NCBI GenBank assembly: GCA_963813345.1
Contig: CAWEYR010000024.1
Coordinates: 62,001-126,000, forward strand
Reading direction: 5' to 3'
Origin: CAWDDA01 sp963813345
Lineage (GTDB): Bacteria > Acidobacteriota > Blastocatellia > RBC074
Length of the DNA stretch: 64,000 nucleotides
In this document: in pieces, positions 29,849-39,694 of the stretch
Layout: every line of letters begins with the position of its first letter
How positions within the stretch are numbered: position 1 is the stretch's first letter
Program-made: the position numbers and the translations under genes
The notes under the pieces: model-generated
What the model was told of the DNA's origin: nothing
Seen by the model: the letters and a program-made list of their open reading frames with translations, nothing else
Databases searched by the model: none

Positions 29849-30161
29849 ATGAAAGAACTTAATCAAAACAATGCCGCGATCGTGCTGGGACAGAAATACG
29901 CGTTCGCCACGGTGTCACTAGTGCTGGCATTGAGCTGCTTCGTGAGCCTGGTCGGAATGGAGAAGTCATTCTGGCGATCATCTTCGCCTGGCTGGCTTTG
30001 AGGCCCGAACCGACGCCGCAGCTCATTGAACGGCGCGGCTGGGGAAAAGTCGCTATCGCGTTAGGAATATCCACGTAGTGCTGATGTCCACGCTGATTCT
30101 GCTCAATCTTGACAAGATTCGCGCGGCGCTGGAACTGCTCATGACTTTGGAAGGCAAGTGA
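29849..30161 (+). CDS. Small membrane protein in the sigma-factor cluster, frameshifted
   Basis: About 104 residues when joined. It begins MKELNQNNAAIVLGQKYAFA with a first helix (TVSLVLALSCFVSLVG). Near 29960 the frame shifts to ILAIIFAWLALRPEPTPQLI, and near 30075 it shifts again to VLMSTLILLNLDKIRAALEL. Two or three helices and an end in TLEGK. It has no known domain. It lies between the anti-sigma gene and a secreted hydrolase and may be part of the same transcription unit. Confidence 0.5.
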
Positions 30162-30182
30162 ATTTCGGGAGGAAAACACATC

Positions 30183-31784
30183 ATGCGTAAAACGGCGCTT
30201 TTGACGGCAGGCGTTCTGCTGCTCGTCACATCGCTCGCTCACGCGCAGCAAGCATCTGGAACTTACACCATGTTTGTCGGGGGCCGCGCAATCAGCACAG
30301 AGACGTACACGCTTGCTTCCGAACCGGATGGGTCGATCCGCGCCGAAGCGGAAATCACTATCAGCGGGAGCAAACGAAAAACGATCACCGCCGTCTCGAA
30401 GAATCGGTGGGTCAGCTTTCTTGCACAGTCCGGGGAGACGAAGCTGATTTCGGCTGTGCCCGACGGCTCCGGCGTTAAGTTGCAGATCGCAGGACAGGCT
30501 GAACGCCAACTGATAACGAAGTCCACAGTGATTTGGGAGAATGCGGTCTGGCATCACACCATATTCCTGCTCAATCAGTACGACGCGGGGAAAGGAGGGA
30601 AGCAGAGCTTCATCGCTTTCCTGCCCAGCCAGGCGACGGATTTCGATTTGCGGGTTGAGCGAATAGGTACGCTGCCTTTTGAGATCGGGGGAAAACAAGT
30701 CGCGACCGAACATTACCGCCTCGAGGCAGGCCCGGGTTCGATTATTGATGTATGGACCGACTTAGCTCGCACTCCGCTGCTGATTGTGATCGAGGCGCAG
30801 GGCGCCAGGGTGCTCCGTCAGGGATCAGAACAACTGGCCGACCTCATCTTAAAACCAGCAGTCGCGGATGACTTGCTGAGCGAAGAGGTCACGTTTCAAA
30901 ACGGAGACGTCTCGCTCGCGGGCACACTGAGCATTCCCAGGAGCGGCGGAAAACGCTTCCCAGCGGCGCTGCTGATCAGCGGCTCAGGATCGCAGGATCG
31001 CGATGGCAATCCCGGCACTTTCAGCTTGTACAGGTTGATAGCTGAAAAACTCACCGCTAATGGCGTAGCGGTGTTACGCCACGATGATCGCGGTGTCGGG
31101 AAAAGCGCGATGCCGAAAACGCCGACTGCTTACCGCGATCTCATCAACGATAGCAAAGCGGCGGTTCAATATCTCCGTAGCCGGAGTGAGATTGATCCTG
31201 ACCGCATCGTGCTCATCGGCCACAGCGAAGGCGGCACGACAGCGACGATCATCGCGTCCGAAGATCCAAAGATCGCAGCGCTAACGCTCCTGGCAGGAGC
31301 CATAGTCGCCAATTTTGAACACCTCCTGCTTGAACAAACCATCTACCAGCAAGCGCTCGAACGCCCTTTCAATCCGCAGGATCAGGAGAAGTATCCGCAA
31401 ATCGTACGCTGGCTGATTACTCAAATAGCCGAGGCGAAGGCAGGTAAGCGCGACTTCACGCCGACAGACCTGCACGAATACCTGCGGCAGCACCTGGCGC
31501 TCAATCAGGCGGAGATCATACAAACGCATTCTTTGCCCCGTGTTGATTTTGCAGGGAGAGCGCGACGCGCTGGTATTGGCTCATCACGCCGTGGCCGCGG
31601 CGAGGGCGTTGGCGGATGCAGGCAACAGCAGGTCCTGGTGCGCATCTTTCCGAATCTTTCACATCTCTTCACGCCTTCACCGCTTGACCGGAGTGTCGGC
31701 ACGGAAAAGAAGAATCAGATCAGCCCGGACGTGTTGGAGACCATCCAGAAATGGATTGCCGAGCGGGTCATGCGCGGCCGGTAA
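30183..31784 (+). CDS. Secreted alpha/beta hydrolase with N-terminal extra domain; compensating frameshifts
   Basis: A 533-residue exported protein with signal peptide KTALLTAGVLLLVTSLAHA. Residues about 25-230 are a beta-rich domain of unknown role. Residues 235-530 are an alpha/beta hydrolase: VTFQNGDVSLAGTLSIPR, LRHDDRGVGKS, and nucleophile elbow GHSEGG. Between about 31525 and 31640 the frame is wrong in the middle of an otherwise matching protein. The other frame there reads LILQGERDALVLAHHAVAAA, which matches the paralogue at 53111-54130. Two opposite one-base errors would explain this. GGGAGG precedes the start. Substrate unknown; the family includes bacterial serine peptidases and esterases. 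Confidence 0.85.
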   Translation: MRKTALLTAGVLLLVTSLAHAQQASGTYTMFVGGRAISTETYTLASEPDGSIRAEAEITISGSKRKTITAVSKNRWVSFLAQSGETKLISAVPDGSGVKLQIAGQAERQLITKSTVIWENAVWHHTIFLLNQYDAGKGGKQSFIAFLPSQATDFDLRVERIGTLPFEIGGKQVATEHYRLEAGPGSIIDVWTDLARTPLLIVIEAQGARVLRQGSEQLADLILKPAVADDLLSEEVTFQNGDVSLAGTLSIPRSGGKRFPAALLISGSGSQDRDGNPGTFSLYRLIAEKLTANGVAVLRHDDRGVGKSAMPKTPTAYRDLINDSKAAVQYLRSRSEIDPDRIVLIGHSEGGTTATIIASEDPKIAALTLLAGAIVANFEHLLLEQTIYQQALERPFNPQDQEKYPQIVRWLITQIAEAKAGKRDFTPTDLHEYLRQHLALNQAEIIQTHSLPRVDFAGRARRAGIGSSRRGRGEGVGGCRQQQVLVRIFPNLSHLFTPSPLDRSVGTEKKNQISPDVLETIQKWIAERVMRGR

Positions 31785-31934
31785 TAAAGCATTTAGGACG
31801 TTAGAAACGTATAAGTACGTTGGCACAGGATATGCAACCTCCTCAGCGAGGAGGATTCTATGTTTTGTGAAAGATTTGATACACAAGGAGTGAAAGCCCC
31901 TGTATTTTCCTTTTTCGTCAGGCGAGGAAAAGTT

Positions 31935-32712
31935 ATGTCTATACCAAAGACATTTCGAATAGTCGGAGCTTTGTTCCTGCTGCTGAGCATTGGCCAGGCA
32001 ACCTGGGCGCAAAGGGCCAACCGCTGGGTCTATCTGGGGCAGGCCAACGTGGACAGCCTGAGAGATTACGACAAGATCGTTGTAGGCCGAACCTCAGGCA
32101 GGTTTAGTAACATTCAGATTCGCGTCGCAGGTGCCCCGATTCAATTTCAGCGCGTCGTGGTGCATTACGGGAACGGTACCAGCGAAGAAGTCACATTGCG
32201 CGACAGAATCCCGGCGGGTGGTCAAACGCGAGCTATAGACTTGAGTGGCACCGACCGGGCAATCAGCAGCGTCGATTTCTGGTATAGCAGGGCAAATTGG
32301 TCTGGCTGGCGTCCGACCGAGAGTCTCTCTCTACGGAGCAGACCTTAACCAGGTGGCTGACCGCCCCACGCCGGAAAGGCCTGGCCCCTGGGTATACCTT
32401 GGGCAATCGAATGTCGATAGCAGGCTTGACCACGACCGCATCGTGGTGGGCCGAGCCCGAGCCAACGGCAGATTTCAAAACATTCAGATTCGCGTCCAGG
32501 GCGCGCCGATTGAGTTCCAACGCGTCATGGTGCAATACGCCAATGGCACGAACGAAGAAGTCACTTTGAGGGATCGGATTCCGGCGGGAAGTCAGACGCG
32601 CGCCATAGATTTGAGCGGTGGCGACCGGGCCATCAGTTACGTCGATTTCTGGTACTCCCCAGGAAACGGCCGGGCACGTTTTCGACCCACTGTGTCGCTG
32701 TATGGACGTTAA
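31935..32712 (+). CDS. Secreted protein with two tandem DUF2541-like domains, frameshifted
   Basis: A signal peptide (KTFRIVGALFLLLSIGQATWA) is followed by two near-identical units of about 110 residues. Each reads WVYLGQ.NVDS, then D..KIVVGR, F.NIQIRV.GAPI.FQRV, a NGT.EEVTLRDRIPAG stretch, and ends in a DFWYS turn. The frame shifts at about 32305, inside the linker after SRANWSGWRP, and the second unit follows in the new frame. DUF2541 proteins are usually single-domain, so the duplication is notable. Function unknown. The start is supported by GAGGAAA. Confidence 0.7.
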
Positions 32713-32751
32713 ATTGAACCGGCAGCTCACGCAGCTGGCCTGAGCGACGGG

Positions 32752-32793
32752 GCACGCGGCGGCGGTAGCAAGGGCTAACCGTCAGCCGCGTGC
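32752..32793. terminator. Hairpin between convergent genes
   Basis: The arms gcacgcggc (32752-32760) and gccgcgtgc (32785-32793) are perfect reverse complements with a 24-base loop. It lies between the DUF2541 gene and the convergent htrA-type gene and could end transcription from both sides. Confidence 0.45.
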
Positions 32794-32876
32794 GCTCTTC
32801 AAGCAGCACGTTTGTACTGCCTTGAGACGACGAGCGCTCGACACTAAACGAGAGAACGCAATTTTTCCGTACGTGT

Positions 32877-33986
32877 TTAGCGTTTCGCTGCACCGAGCCG
32901 TAGAGGGACGCTCATACGGCGACCGTTGCGTACGACTTCGACCTGTACAGTGTCACCGACCTCGTGCCGGTCGAGCACGCGGGTCAGATCGTCCGTACCA
33001 TTTATCGGTTCGTTGTCAACGCGCACGATGACATCGCCCAGGCGCACGCCATCCTCGGATTGCTCGGTCGCGCGCAAGCCTGCCTGGGCCGCCCCGCTGC
33101 CCGGCTCGACGCTCATAATCAACACGCCGTTTGTAGGCAAGTTGGCCTGCCCGGCCAGCCCACGCACGCTGCGTGTGGTGATGCCCAGGCGCGGGCGATT
33201 GACGTAGCCGCTACCGATGAGTTGTGGCACGACGCGGCGTGCAATGTTCGACGGGACGGCAAAACCGATTCCGTTCGACACGCCCGAGGGCGAGATGATC
33301 TGCGAATTGATTCCGATCATCCGCCCGCGCGAATCGAGCAACGGCCCACCGGAATTTCCCGGATTGATCGAGGCATCGGTCTGAATCGCACCTTCGATTT
33401 GGCGCCCGTTGCGCGCGCGGATGGGCCGCTGCAAGCCACTGATGACGCCAGTCGTCAATGTTCGGTCGAGGCCAAACGGATTGCCAATGGCCAGGACTTT
33501 CTGCCCCACGACGAGCGCGTCTGAATCGGCAAACGGCACGACGGTAAGTTCGCTCGCAGGCGCCTCAATCTTGATCACTGCGAGGTCTGTGTCCGGGTCG
33601 CTCCCGACGACGCGCGCCGCATAAATCCGCTCGCCACCGAGTGAGACGCTCAGGCGAGCACCGCGCGACACGACGTGATCGTTGGTCAGGATGTGCCCCT
33701 GCTTGTCTATGATCGAACCCGAACCTGAGCCGCGCCCGCCCTCTGCCGAGACTCTGATAAAGACCACGCCGGGCGCGACCGTGCGGTAGACTTCAATGTT
33801 GTTCTGTTCATCGCTCGCCACGTTCGGGTTCGTGATGCCCGCCGCAGACGTAGAAGCCACTGCTGGCGTCTCCGCGCTCACAGTGCGCGCCCCAAAGAAG
33901 TATTGCTGTATCGCCCCTCCGGCAAACAATGCTGCCGCCAGCCCCGCACCGATAAGCATCTGTCTGATTGAATAGTTCTGCTTCAT
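32877..33986 (-). CDS. htrA: HtrA/DegP-type trypsin-like serine protease with PDZ domain
   Basis: A 369-residue periplasmic protease. Residues 10-30 form an N-terminal membrane anchor or signal (MLIGAGLAAALFAGGAIQQY). The trypsin-like domain has a complete triad: His104 in TNDHVV, Asp134 in DTDLAV and Ser212 in GNSGGP. One PDZ domain (about 270-365) follows, starting at RPRLGITTRSV. It degrades or refolds damaged envelope proteins. It is intact and about the usual length for single-PDZ HtrA proteins. An M23 peptidase remnant lies just upstream. Confidence 0.9.
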   Translation of the reverse strand: MKQNYSIRQMLIGAGLAAALFAGGAIQQYFFGARTVSAETPAVASTSAAGITNPNVASDEQNNIEVYRTVAPGVVFIRVSAEGGRGSGSGSIIDKQGHILTNDHVVSRGARLSVSLGGERIYAARVVGSDPDTDLAVIKIEAPASELTVVPFADSDALVVGQKVLAIGNPFGLDRTLTTGVISGLQRPIRARNGRQIEGAIQTDASINPGNSGGPLLDSRGRMIGINSQIISPSGVSNGIGFAVPSNIARRVVPQLIGSGYVNRPRLGITTRSVRGLAGQANLPTNGVLIMSVEPGSGAAQAGLRATEQSEDGVRLGDVIVRVDNEPINGTDDLTRVLDRHEVGDTVQVEVVRNGRRMSVPLRLGAAKR

Positions 33987-34019
33987 TTCAAGTTACCCCT
34001 TCAACCTGTGTTGATGAAA

Positions 34020-34043
34020 AGCCGCGTATCGCTTAACGCGGCT
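34020..34043 (-). terminator. Intrinsic terminator of the M23 remnant
   Basis: Read on the minus strand, agccgcg and cgcggct form a seven-base stem with a ten-base loop, followed by TTTT. It is placed between the M23 remnant stop at 34076 and the htrA start at 33986. A second hairpin (ggcctg/caggcc) sits just before it. Confidence 0.6.
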
Positions 34044-34075
34044 GAAAGCTGTTTGGCCTGTTCAGACCAGGCCGT

Positions 34076-34440
34076 TTAGCCAGCGCCATTCTCTGTTTGC
34101 CAGCAGTGGCTGGGGTTAAGCCCGCCTGCCGTCGTGTAGACACCATAGTGCAGATGCGGCGGCGTGGCTTTCGCGTTGCCCGTCTTACCGACGTAACCGA
34201 GCAGGGTCTCGGTTGTCACCTGGTCGCCTTCGGACAACCCTTCAGCATATTTGTCCAGGTGCGCGTAGTAGTACCGTCTACCACCCGCCCCGAGGACGAA
34301 AACTGACTTTCCGCCACGCGGACTGACGCCACCAATTGGGGTCCAGCTGCTTTGACGTAAGCATTAGCAATGGCGCTGCCTGGCCCGAGGAAGCATGTGA
34401 CGAACGGCAGCTAGCCCGTGATCAGCGGTCCGTGAATATT
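34076..34440 (-). pseudogene. C-terminal remnant of an M23 (LytM) peptidoglycan peptidase
   Basis: On the minus strand the frame reads SWTPIGGVSPRGGKSVFVLG, then RRYYYAHLDKYAEGLSEGDQ, LLGYVGKTGNA and PPHLHYGVYTTAGGLNPSH, ending at TAA (34076-34078). YAHLD and the HxH of PHLHYG are the M23 metallopeptidase zinc-site landmarks. The other zinc site (HxxxD) should lie upstream, but the frame meets a stop near 34365 and the neighbouring frame gives only a weak continuation. The next gene begins before a full domain could fit. So it is a 5'-truncated or heavily damaged gene. It presumably cleaved peptidoglycan cross-links once. Confidence 0.65.
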
Positions 34441-34473
34441 TCCGACGGAAGAACTGATCAGCCGTGTGGGGCT

Positions 34474-35175
34474 TTATAGATGCCACTGGAAAACCAATCC
34501 AAACGCATTGAGGTGAGGAGTGGAAGATTGGCTCGTATTTTGTCTGATGTAGTAGAACTCGATTATTGTGTGGCGACGAACAGGTATTTCGGTACCGAAC
34601 GAGTACTCGTTCCGATTCCAGATGCCGAAACGAGTGTCGTAAAAGAGTTCCCCGGTCGTATACGGAGTGAATCTGAACGAGCCAATTGCGAAGTCGCGCT
34701 CGAGCCTGAGCCGATTGCGGTAGCGGAGCGAGTACTCCCCGTTGATCCACCGGGCCTCAACTCGGCTGCGATCGCTCAGCAAGAAGCCGCCAGGCAGCGG
34801 GTAGCGCGGAGTCAGCTCCACAATCGCCCGGTGCTCGTCGGAAGGATTTTCCGCGTCGTTGAGCGCCGCTACGTGGAGGTAACCGGCTCGGAGCGTCAGG
34901 TATTTCCCTCTCTCAGTATTGGGATTTGGGGCGAGTCTGCGGTTCAGGATAGTCTTCAGCCCGACATCGAAATCAACCTCGAAGCTTGCTTCCGTGAAAT
35001 CGCCCGTCTCTTTTGCCTTAGTACGAGTGACAAGCGCTCTTATTCTGAACCGGTCGCTGAGTTGCGCAAAGAACTGAGCCTCAGGCCAAAACTCCTCCGG
35101 TGTCTCCTGCGCCGCCGCGGCAACCGGGAGAATCGCGAGCACTACTATTGTGAAAATGACTCTGAACATGCCCAT
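34474..35175 (-). CDS. DUF2490-family outer-membrane beta-barrel protein
   Basis: About 233 residues after a signal peptide (MFRVIFTIVVLAILPVAAAA). The pattern of alternating strands, PLPGGFLLSDRSRVEARWIN, SLRYRNRLRLERDFAIGSFR, and an aromatic-ended last strand FGLVFQWHL, fits the DUF2490 barrel. The Met at 35175 is chosen because the signal peptide starts there; upstream codons look unlike protein. No ribosome site is clear. Function unknown; it probably sits in the outer membrane. Confidence 0.7.
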   Translation of the reverse strand: MGMFRVIFTIVVLAILPVAAAAQETPEEFWPEAQFFAQLSDRFRIRALVTRTKAKETGDFTEASFEVDFDVGLKTILNRRLAPNPNTERGKYLTLRAGYLHVAALNDAENPSDEHRAIVELTPRYPLPGGFLLSDRSRVEARWINGEYSLRYRNRLRLERDFAIGSFRFTPYTTGELFYDTRFGIWNRNEYSFGTEIPVRRHTIIEFYYIRQNTSQSSTPHLNAFGLVFQWHL

Positions 35176-35402
35176 GACGAGACTTAGAAAGCAGCTGATG
35201 TCAGAGGGCGGCGCAGATCTATGCACAGCAGTCTCATTACTTTGAAAGCTTCTATGGCCGAGGGTGATGCGGCGCATGATGTAGGCGTAGCACGCGAATT
35301 TGAAAGGAGGTATGCAAGGGAATCCAGCGTGTTCACTGGTTCCCGGCGCTGGCTGCGCTGCCCTGTCCGCTGGCCGAGCGCCGGAATAGAGTTCAGCAAA
35401 AA

Positions 35403-37785
35403 CTATTTCCTGACCTCGATAGTCACCTTATTGAGTGTGCCTTTAAACTTGGCCGAACCGCCATACTCCGTAACGGGCGTTCCGTCATCAGTACCAACGT
35501 CTGCCAGATCATCGACTGAGAATACACCCGGTTGGGTCTTGCCGATGCGACCTTCGCCAACCTTGTTACCATCGATAGTAATGGTCCCTGTTCCGCCGGC
35601 GCCCAGACCGCCATCAAATTTGAAATCGTAGACGATGGTGTGTTTACCCGGCGTGAGAGACTGCGACGAGGCCACGGTGAATTTCTCCAACCCCAGATAG
35701 TTATAAATAAAGGTCGGCTTGCCGTTGTTGAAGAAGAAAGTAGAAGCCGCCAAATCTGCCTCCCTGGCAGACGATCACGCCATTTCCGTTGGCGCCGTTC
35801 TCGACATCGGCGGTCATCGTATAAGACTTGCCTGGACGTGGAGATAAAGATATCGACGCCCATGCCTTTCATTCCGGGACCAAGCGTAACACTATCTCTA
35901 CCTTCCATCACCGTCGGCCGTCCCACGAGCCCTGCGTTAAGTTCTTTCGAGCAAACGGTCGTCGATTGGCAGCACGTGGTATTTCTCCGCTTCTGTCATG
36001 AAGAACGCTTGAAGTTCTTTCAGTTTGTCCGGATTTTGCGCCGCGACGTTAGTCGACAAACTGAAATCGTTGGTTGAGTTGTAAAGGTCCCAGGGATCTT
36101 CCGTCGAGACTCTGTGAAGGCTTCGGCTGCCATGCCGGGCGGTGAATCGTTCGTGCATACCACCCGTCGCTATAAACGGCGCGGTTGCCAAACATCTCGA
36201 AGTATTGAACCGTGTGAGTTTCTTTAGCACTAACATTGTCGAAGGTATAAACCAGGCTCTTGCCTTCAATCGGATCCTGCTGGATGCCATTAACCATCTT
36301 CGGCGCCGGAACATTGCACGCCTCGAAAACAGTTGGTGCGATATCGATGACGTGTCCGAACTGTGAGCGCAGATCACCATGGGCCTTAATCCGTTTCGGC
36401 CAGGAAATGACCATGCCGTTGCGCGTGCCGCCAAAATCGGAGGCCACCTGTTTGGTGTAAGAGAACGGAGTATCCATGGCCACGGCCCATCCCGCAGCGA
36501 TAATGAGGATAAGTGCTCGGACCACCCCACTCGTCATAATGCTTCAACATCTCAGGCACTCCCTCCGGAGCATTATTGAAAGAACGACATCTCATTGAAA
36601 CACTCCGTTCGTCTGGCCCTCGGCGCTCGCGCCGTTATCACCAACAATATAGATGAAAATCGTATTGTCGGCCTGGCCCGTGTCCTCGACGGCCTGGTAT
36701 AGCCGACCGATTTCATAGTCAGTCTGTTCGGAAAAGCCTGCATAGGTTTCCATCTGACGAGCGAACAACTTCTTCTCATCAGCCGAGAGCGTCGTCCCAG
36801 TCTTTTATGTCTTTCGGTTTGGGCGCCAGCCTGGTATCGGCCGGAACAACGCCAAGTTTCTTTTGTCGCTCAAGAGTTTCCTCTCTTACCTTGTCCCAGC
36901 CCTGATCGAACTTGCCTTTGTATTTGTCGCGCCATTCAGCCGGCACATGATGCGGAGCATGGGCAGCTCCAGTTGCGAAGTACATAAAGAACGGCTTGTC
37001 GGGGGTTAATGCTTTTTGAAACTTCATCCACGATATGGCATGATTGGTCATGTCAGTGGTGAAGTGATATTTAGGATCTTCCGGCAGCTCTATCTGTGCG
37101 GTCCCGTCATAGATCAGCGGCGCATACTGGTTCGTTTCACCGCCAATGAAGCCATAAAAGTTTTCGAAACCGGAGTGCGTCGGCCAACGATCATACGGGC
37201 CGGCGGCCGAGATCTCCCAGGGCGGCGTTTCGTGATACTTACCATAAGCCGCCGTGCTGAATCCATTCTGACGGAGAACTTCCGCCATCGGAGTTATCGA
37301 CTGAGGCCTGCACGCCATTATTGCCAGGAAATGCGGTCGCGGTTTCCATGATCGAGCCGGCGTTGTTGCTGTGGTGGTTGTAACCCGTCAGCAAAGCGAC
37401 CCGCGTAGGCGAACATAACGACGTCGTGTGAAAACGATTGTATTTGAGCCCGGTAGCGGCGATCTTTTCCAGGTTCGGCATATTGATTGGTCCGCCAAAG
37501 GTGCTGGAAGCTCCAAAGCCAATGTCGTCGATCAGGACGACCACAACGTTTGGCGCACCCTGAGGCGCTTTTACGTCCCAACGTGCCGGTGGCTTTTGCA
37601 TTGCGCGCGTCCAGTTCCTTATAGGTCTGTCTGGTGGGTTCCGTGATCGGCAGAACCGTACGGTCTAATTCACCTGAGGCCGCCCCGGACGGAGTCTTTT
37701 CTTCAGTTTGATTACAGCTGAAGCTCAACGCTGATACCGCGATGAGTATCAGAGCTGCCATCCGGGTGATGTGTCTCGTCAACAT
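35403..37785 (-). pseudogene. Arylsulfatase, formylglycine-type, many frameshifts
   Basis: Joined across about seven breaks, this is one sulfatase of about 780 residues. It begins with a signal or lipoprotein segment (MAALILIAVSALSFSC). The alkaline-phosphatase-like core starts VVVVLIDDIGFGASSTFGG, with the Asp metal ligands, followed by TTSLCSPTRVALLTGYN. The CSPTR core there is the motif whose Cys becomes formylglycine. Later pieces read HSGFENFYGFIGGETNQYAP, FFMYFATGAAHAPHH and GGTRNGMVISWPKRIK. The C-terminal beta domain reads NGKPTFIYNYLGLEKFTVAS and ends VTIEVRK. Both ends fit the long arylsulfatase family. It would remove sulfate from organic sulfate esters. The break density is high, so decay cannot be excluded. 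No formylglycine-generating enzyme gene is in the window. Confidence 0.8.
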
Positions 37786-37884
37786 GTTGTCTCCTTTTGC
37801 GCTTTGTTAAGTAGCTCTTCGTCTGAATACTCCTTTTCGGTCCTGGGCGAAGTACCCATCTCAACTCTGCTCTGTCGGTGACTC

Positions 37885-38731
37885 TCAAAAACGGAAGCCA
37901 AATCCCATGACCAACCCGCTGAGCGCGGCGTCGAAAACAAAGTCGTTGCTCGTGCGCCGGTAATCGACGTAGAGATGGCGATAGCCTATGACCGTTGTCA
38001 GGCTGCTTCCAAGGTTCAGCCCGAGGCCCCCGAAGAACTGATAGGTCAGGTCAGAGCCTATACCGAACCCGCCAACATCTGCCTTCGCGGTGACGAAAGC
38101 CGCACGCGACAGACTCGCCTTCAAACGCATCCCCACGACCGGGTCGGCCCAGGTCTGGGTGTTTGACGCCCTGACCCGCTGATCACCCTGTCTCAACTCG
38201 ACACTGTTATCGAGGTGCCACAGGCGGAAACCTCCCATAACATCGAGCGCAACGGCTTCATTTCCCGCGATGGTGTAACCCGAGCTCAGGGTCGAAAATG
38301 AACGTCTTTGAGGTCGCCTGGACACCGGAGAATACTGGTCCCGGGGTAGTCCTGTCGTCGGAGAGGTTAAGGTAGACGGTGTCGGTCAGAAACTTCCATC
38401 TGTCCCACTTCGCCTCGAACGCCACCAATGCTCCGAAGTTCAACTCGTCAATAATGTCGGAGAATTTTGCGTCCACCTCTACCACATGACCTCTCGCACC
38501 TACGAAACCCTTGATGCCCGAGAACCAGATGTACGGCGTCAGTTGATACTTTGGCTCGTCGGCTGCGGCGGGCGGTGACGCTGGCGTACTCTCTCCCCGG
38601 CTTGGAGCGTTGGCTGCCACGGTCTTGTCCGCGACTTCGGCGGTCCTTTCACTCGTTTGCGCGATCAAAGGCGAGCCGGCGCAAAACATCATCCATCCAA
38701 GTAGCGTAATTTGTAACTTGTAGCGATTCAT
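37885..38731 (-). CDS. Outer-membrane beta-barrel protein, frameshifted
   Basis: About 280 residues when joined across a shift near 38290. Residues 1-25 are a signal peptide (QITLLGWMMFCAGSPLIAQ). A Pro/Ala/Ser-rich stretch is followed by YQLTPYIWFSGIKGFVGARG and strands such as FEAKWDRWKFLTDTVYLNLS. After the shift, ALDVMGGFRLWHLDNSVELR and WADPVVGMRLKASLSRAAFV continue the barrel, and the last strand ends VMGFGFRF. The start has AGGAG eight bases upstream. It resembles uncharacterised barrels of the OmpW/porin type; transport role unknown. Confidence 0.7.
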
Positions 38732-39384
38732 CATTGCTTCTCCTGCGGGCATGTCGGGAACCAGACATAGTATCGAAAGGATTCCCGCATCCTGATGTAG
38801 TTGTGATGACGTTATGGACTGCCGGCCCACTTCAAACGACCCTTACGTTGCGTTAACGACCATATGGGAGTTTAGTGTACCGAGCGTGACGATTCGACCT
38901 TAGTCCAATAACAGTCCAATAATGGTTTAGCTTGGTGCATGTCAGAGAGAATTTGATTCTGTTGGCGTCGACAACTCAGAAACGGAGCGGCCGGGCCATA
39001 GCGGTTCAGACTTCATCGTCCTTGCAAATGGGCCACATCGTCTTCGGAAGCACCTGACACCTGGACATCTTAGAAACGCTCGCTCTGATGTTCCGTCCCT
39101 GGCGTCACGATCATCAAGTTGCACGGCACGAGGAAAAAGGCGATGTGATGCCTGCGGAGTAAGTGGGTTCACGAGATAGATAAGGCAAGCAGGAGGCACT
39201 TGATGTTCCTCTACCTGCAGAATCAATCTAGCTCATGAATTCCAACTGGGGGAGGGAATTCGAGATCGTGCTTGCGTGGAACTCTATCAGAGGTGATTCG
39301 AGTCGTAAATAGGATTTTGTCGGTTTGAAGAACACTTCAGGTCAGCGATTGTAGCAGATTGTAAATTGAAATCGGCTGGACGTA
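38732..39384. other. Gene-poor stretch
   Basis: About 650 bases between a barrel protein gene and a stress-protein remnant. Open frames exist on both strands, but none shows a family pattern or ribosome site, and the region is richer in A and T than its surroundings. I see no palindrome of the kinds found elsewhere. It is probably the edge of a rearranged or decayed segment. Confidence 0.5.
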
Positions 39385-39672
39385 TTCAGTGGCAAACACC
39401 AAAATTGCCTCATCAGGAATCTAAATGAACAGGATTGGGACGCCGATCTGATCATACTCGGCTCGCACGGTTATACAGGCTTCAAACGCTGGCTGCTGGG
39501 AAGCGTCACGCTGGCGGTTGCAAGTCACGCTCCTTGCTCGGTTGAGAGTACGGCGCAATCAGGCAGCAAGAGAGCTAAGGAAAGAATATGCCATAGCAGA
39601 ATAGCAAACGGATGGCCGAGTGGTGCGGCGCCCGGTTACCGCTGCCGTTATGCCGATCGCCGCGAAGACTAA
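39385..39672 (+). pseudogene. C-terminal remnant of a universal stress protein
   Basis: The frame reads NEQDWDADLIILGSHGYTGF, then KRWLLGSVTLAVASHAPCSV. DADLIILGSHG and the G-x2-G-x9-G-S nucleotide-binding pattern are the hallmark of the UspA C-terminal half. After HAPCSVE the frame runs on into unrelated basic sequence to a stop at 39670. The N-terminal half (about 100 residues) is not found upstream. It is a leftover end of a usp gene, so this place has probably suffered a deletion. Confidence 0.65.
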
Positions 39673-39694
39673 ACGGAAAACCGGGGGCAAACCA

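Noticed and set aside
38942..39226. A 94-codon minus-strand frame in the gene-poor stretch
   Set aside because: No family pattern, no ribosome site and unusual composition; not enough to call a gene.
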